Source of the DNA: Sphingomonas aerophila
Lineage (GTDB): Bacteria > Pseudomonadota > Alphaproteobacteria > Sphingomonadales > Sphingomonadaceae
Assembly (NCBI RefSeq): GCF_014199305.1
Contig: NZ_JACIJK010000011.1
Location: forward strand, 61,593 to 125,592
Direction of reading: 5' to 3'
DNA: 64,000 nucleotides
The notes under the pieces are model-generated. The model searched no databases. It was not told the origin of the DNA and saw nothing but the letters and a program-made list of their open reading frames with translations. A program made the translations under genes and the position numbers. Every line of letters starts with the position of its first letter. The first letter of the stretch is position 1. This document shows, in pieces, positions 62,800-64,000 of the stretch.

Positions 62800-63066
62800 G
62801 TGCGAATCAGAATGATGTTGGCAGCAGCGGGGCTGGCGCTTTCGGCGCTTGGGGCTCCAATGGCGCTCGCCAGTGCCGCTCCCGAACATGCCCGAAGCCA
62901 CGATGACCGACCTCAGCGCGACTTTCGGAGTGGGCGCGCCGACCGTCGCGATGGAAGCGGCCCGGATCACGGGTACCGCAACGGTCGACGGATCAGGCAT
63001 GATCGGTACGATCGTCGGTGCGACACTGCCTTTCGGCGGCACAGACGGGCAAGCAGGTGCCGATGA
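62800..63066 (+). CDS. Small secreted Arg/Asp/His-rich protein, block B copy
   Basis: The GTG start at 62800 has the same context as its paralogue. The signal peptide (MLAAAGLALSALGAPMALA) is followed by HARSHDDRPQRDFRSGRADR, then YDRRCDTAFRRHRRASRCR and stop. It has 88 residues and ends earlier than copy A. Changes relative to copy A are mostly at third positions (CGA/CGG, CGC/CGT, GCT/GCC), supporting this frame. Two cysteines could form one disulfide in the periplasm. Function is unknown. Confidence 0.75.
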   Translation: MRIRMMLAAAGLALSALGAPMALASAAPEHARSHDDRPQRDFRSGRADRRDGSGPDHGYRNGRRIRHDRYDRRCDTAFRRHRRASRCR

Positions 63067-63116
63067 CCGGAGCACGCTAGAGCAGCGGGCTTCAGAGCCC
63101 GCGCTCTGGGCGGCTT

Positions 63117-63293
63117 CTAGCCCCCGAGCGGGCGGGATTTCTGGTCATCGTGCAGATGGCTGTCATCGCCTTCCACCTCCGTGCTGCTGTCGTCCTCCCC
63201 ACCACCTGCAGCATCGGACTGCTCGCTGCCGCCCTGTGCGCCGTCGTTCTCGAGGCCGTCACCAGTCGTTGTGTCTGTGCGGTTGCCGCCCAT
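63117..63293 (-). CDS. Short acidic glycine-rich protein, 58 aa, block B copy
   Basis: The ATG at 63293 has AAAGGAG eight bases upstream, as in copy A. The product begins MGGNRTDTTTGDGLENDGAQ and ends DDQKSRPLGG. It differs from copy A by S/T, D/N, T/S and G/D changes, with silent changes between. No family is recognised. Confidence 0.75.
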   Translation of the reverse strand: MGGNRTDTTTGDGLENDGAQGGSEQSDAAGGGEDDSSTEVEGDDSHLHDDQKSRPLGG

Positions 63294-63469
63294 CGCCGTA
63301 CTCCTTTGATGGGCTTCAACGTTCTATGCGGGGCATCCGGGTCGTGCAGCTGCCCTGGCCGACGATTACGGCCGGGTTTTCCCTTGACCGCTCCCGCGCT
63401 CGATCAGTTACTGCGCGCCACGTCGTTCCTGTGGTCCCTCCCGCGATCCAGGTGCCTGTCGGACAGCTC

Positions 63470-63592
63470 TCAATGCAGATCGCAGCTTCGCTCGCTCGCC
63501 GGTTCCACGGCTCGACTCCACTCCTGGTGAACGCGGCCGCCGCGGTACGCTATTTCGTCCGAGAGCCCCCGGAGCACTTCATGGTCGCTCAA
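63470..63592 (-). pseudogene. Broken block B copy of the 62-residue hydrophilic protein
   Basis: Reading from the TTG at 63592 in the frame of copy A gives LSDHEVLRGLSDEIAYRGGR and so on to a TGA at 63472-63470, where copy A has AGA (CAT AGA GAG became CAT TGA GAG). Homology continues beyond the stop to about 63414. Upstream it is no longer overlapped by the membrane-protein gene, which ends earlier here. Confidence 0.6.
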
Positions 63593-63636
63593 CGGAGATC
63601 CTCACCTGCTTGAGGCTCCGCTGCGGTTCGTCGTTG

Positions 63637-63741
63637 CTAGCGCTGCACCCGTCGAGTGTGACGGTTCCAGCCATTCTCGATAAGAAACAACAGGGCGAGT
63701 ATCGTCCCGATCGCGCAAATGACGAGAATTGTTTGTGCCAC
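63637..63741 (-). CDS. Small single-pass membrane protein, 34 aa, block B copy
   Basis: The GTG at 63741 follows GGAGG by five bases, identical to copy A. The product MAQTILVICAIGTILALLFL ends IENGWNRHTRRVQR. The helix is conserved by conservative changes while the tail is 16 residues shorter than in copy A. Confidence 0.7.
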   Translation of the reverse strand: MAQTILVICAIGTILALLFLIENGWNRHTRRVQR

Positions 63742-63977
63742 GCGGACCTCCACCGAAGGCCAGGGGACCAGCGATGGGGCTTCGATGCACGGCAAGCCGA
63801 AAGGAAACCGTCGATCGGCCCGTGATCCAGATGACGACCGCGGCACGGGCTTGCTGACCAGGGCGCGTCCCTTGCGGAACGGCCAGCTGAGTACCACATA
63901 TTGTACACTGGGTCTTCGATCTGAGCATCGGCCCAGCTGAGAGATGGTCTGCGCTCCCGCTTTGTCGAGGAGCAACC

Positions 63978-64000
63978 ATGTCCCGAGTCATCAATGTCCA
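63978..64000 (+). CDS. Start of a paralogue of the 72-residue protein at 13188 (cut by window edge)
   Basis: The ATG at 63978 follows GAGGAG by five bases and reads MSRVINV, against MSRVLNV in copy A. The remainder lies outside the window. Confidence 0.6.

Larger units (their letters stand above)
62754..64000 (+). repeat. Duplicated block B (partner of 11957-13210), cut by the window edge
   Basis: Same gene order as block A: secreted small protein, acidic 58-residue gene (minus), broken hydrophilic gene (minus), small membrane protein (minus), start of the 72-residue gene (plus). The match continues to the last base of the window. Confidence 0.85.

Overview
The window reads as chromosomal DNA of a high-GC sphingomonad (Sphingomonas or a close relative). 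The reasons are four TonB-dependent receptors with VVVTGS-type TonB boxes, a LOV-HTH regulator, a DUF6894-type protein, frequent GTG/TTG starts with GGAG-type ribosome sites, and a roughly 60-bp intergenic repeat seen about eleven times. No tRNA, rRNA, CRISPR array or insertion sequence was found.

Layout. 0-3 kb: the 3' end of an unknown gene, then threonine ammonia-lyase. 3.2-7.4 kb: signalling genes (LOV-HTH photoreceptor regulator, PAS-PAS hybrid histidine kinase, Crp/Fnr regulator). 7.6-11.7 kb: a four-gene cassette with overlapping or closely spaced reading frames: VWA protein, Ser/Thr kinase with a C-terminal FHA-like region, PPP-type phosphatase, and zinc-ribbon/membrane protein. It resembles the TerY-P type of phospho-signalling module. 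12.0-13.2 kb: a block of very short genes (block A) that recurs at 62.75-64 kb (block B). 13.7-15.7 kb: a transglutaminase and a possible PD-(D/E)XK protein. 16.3-24.1 kb: a TonB receptor with an amidohydrolase, a MetX-like hydrolase and a fatty acid hydroxylase. 24.5-35.5 kb: many small genes and gene remnants (psd, an acyltransferase-like N-terminus, a broken receiver), a Crp/Fnr regulator, CYTH-CHAD, S1/P1 nuclease and AIM24 proteins.

35.7-48.8 kb is a phosphorus-scavenging island. It holds three TonB-dependent receptors, each coupled to secreted phosphoesterases: an NPP-type phosphodiesterase, an alkaline phosphatase plus beta-propeller phytase, and a Ca2+-dependent phosphoinositide phospholipase C. 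49.1-51.6 kb is a translationally coupled DNA-repair operon (dinB, an AlkB-like dioxygenase, a DnaQ-like exonuclease with BRCT). 51.8-54.2 kb is an unusual operon of an Lgt-like membrane enzyme, a radical SAM protein with the architecture of tetraether lipid synthase (Tes/MJ0619 type) and a small membrane protein; an SDR gene follows.

55.8-64 kb holds a degenerate receiver protein and a 30-residue membrane peptide (both duplicated from or to 28.3-28.8 kb), a CHASE4-GGDEF-EAL protein, a lone tyrosine recombinase between two copies of the dispersed repeat, a hydrolase-MFS operon, and block B running off the right edge.

Several short genes below about 60 codons were found by comparing the two copies of each duplicated block: differences fall mainly at third codon positions, and reading frames, ribosome sites and stop codons are kept.
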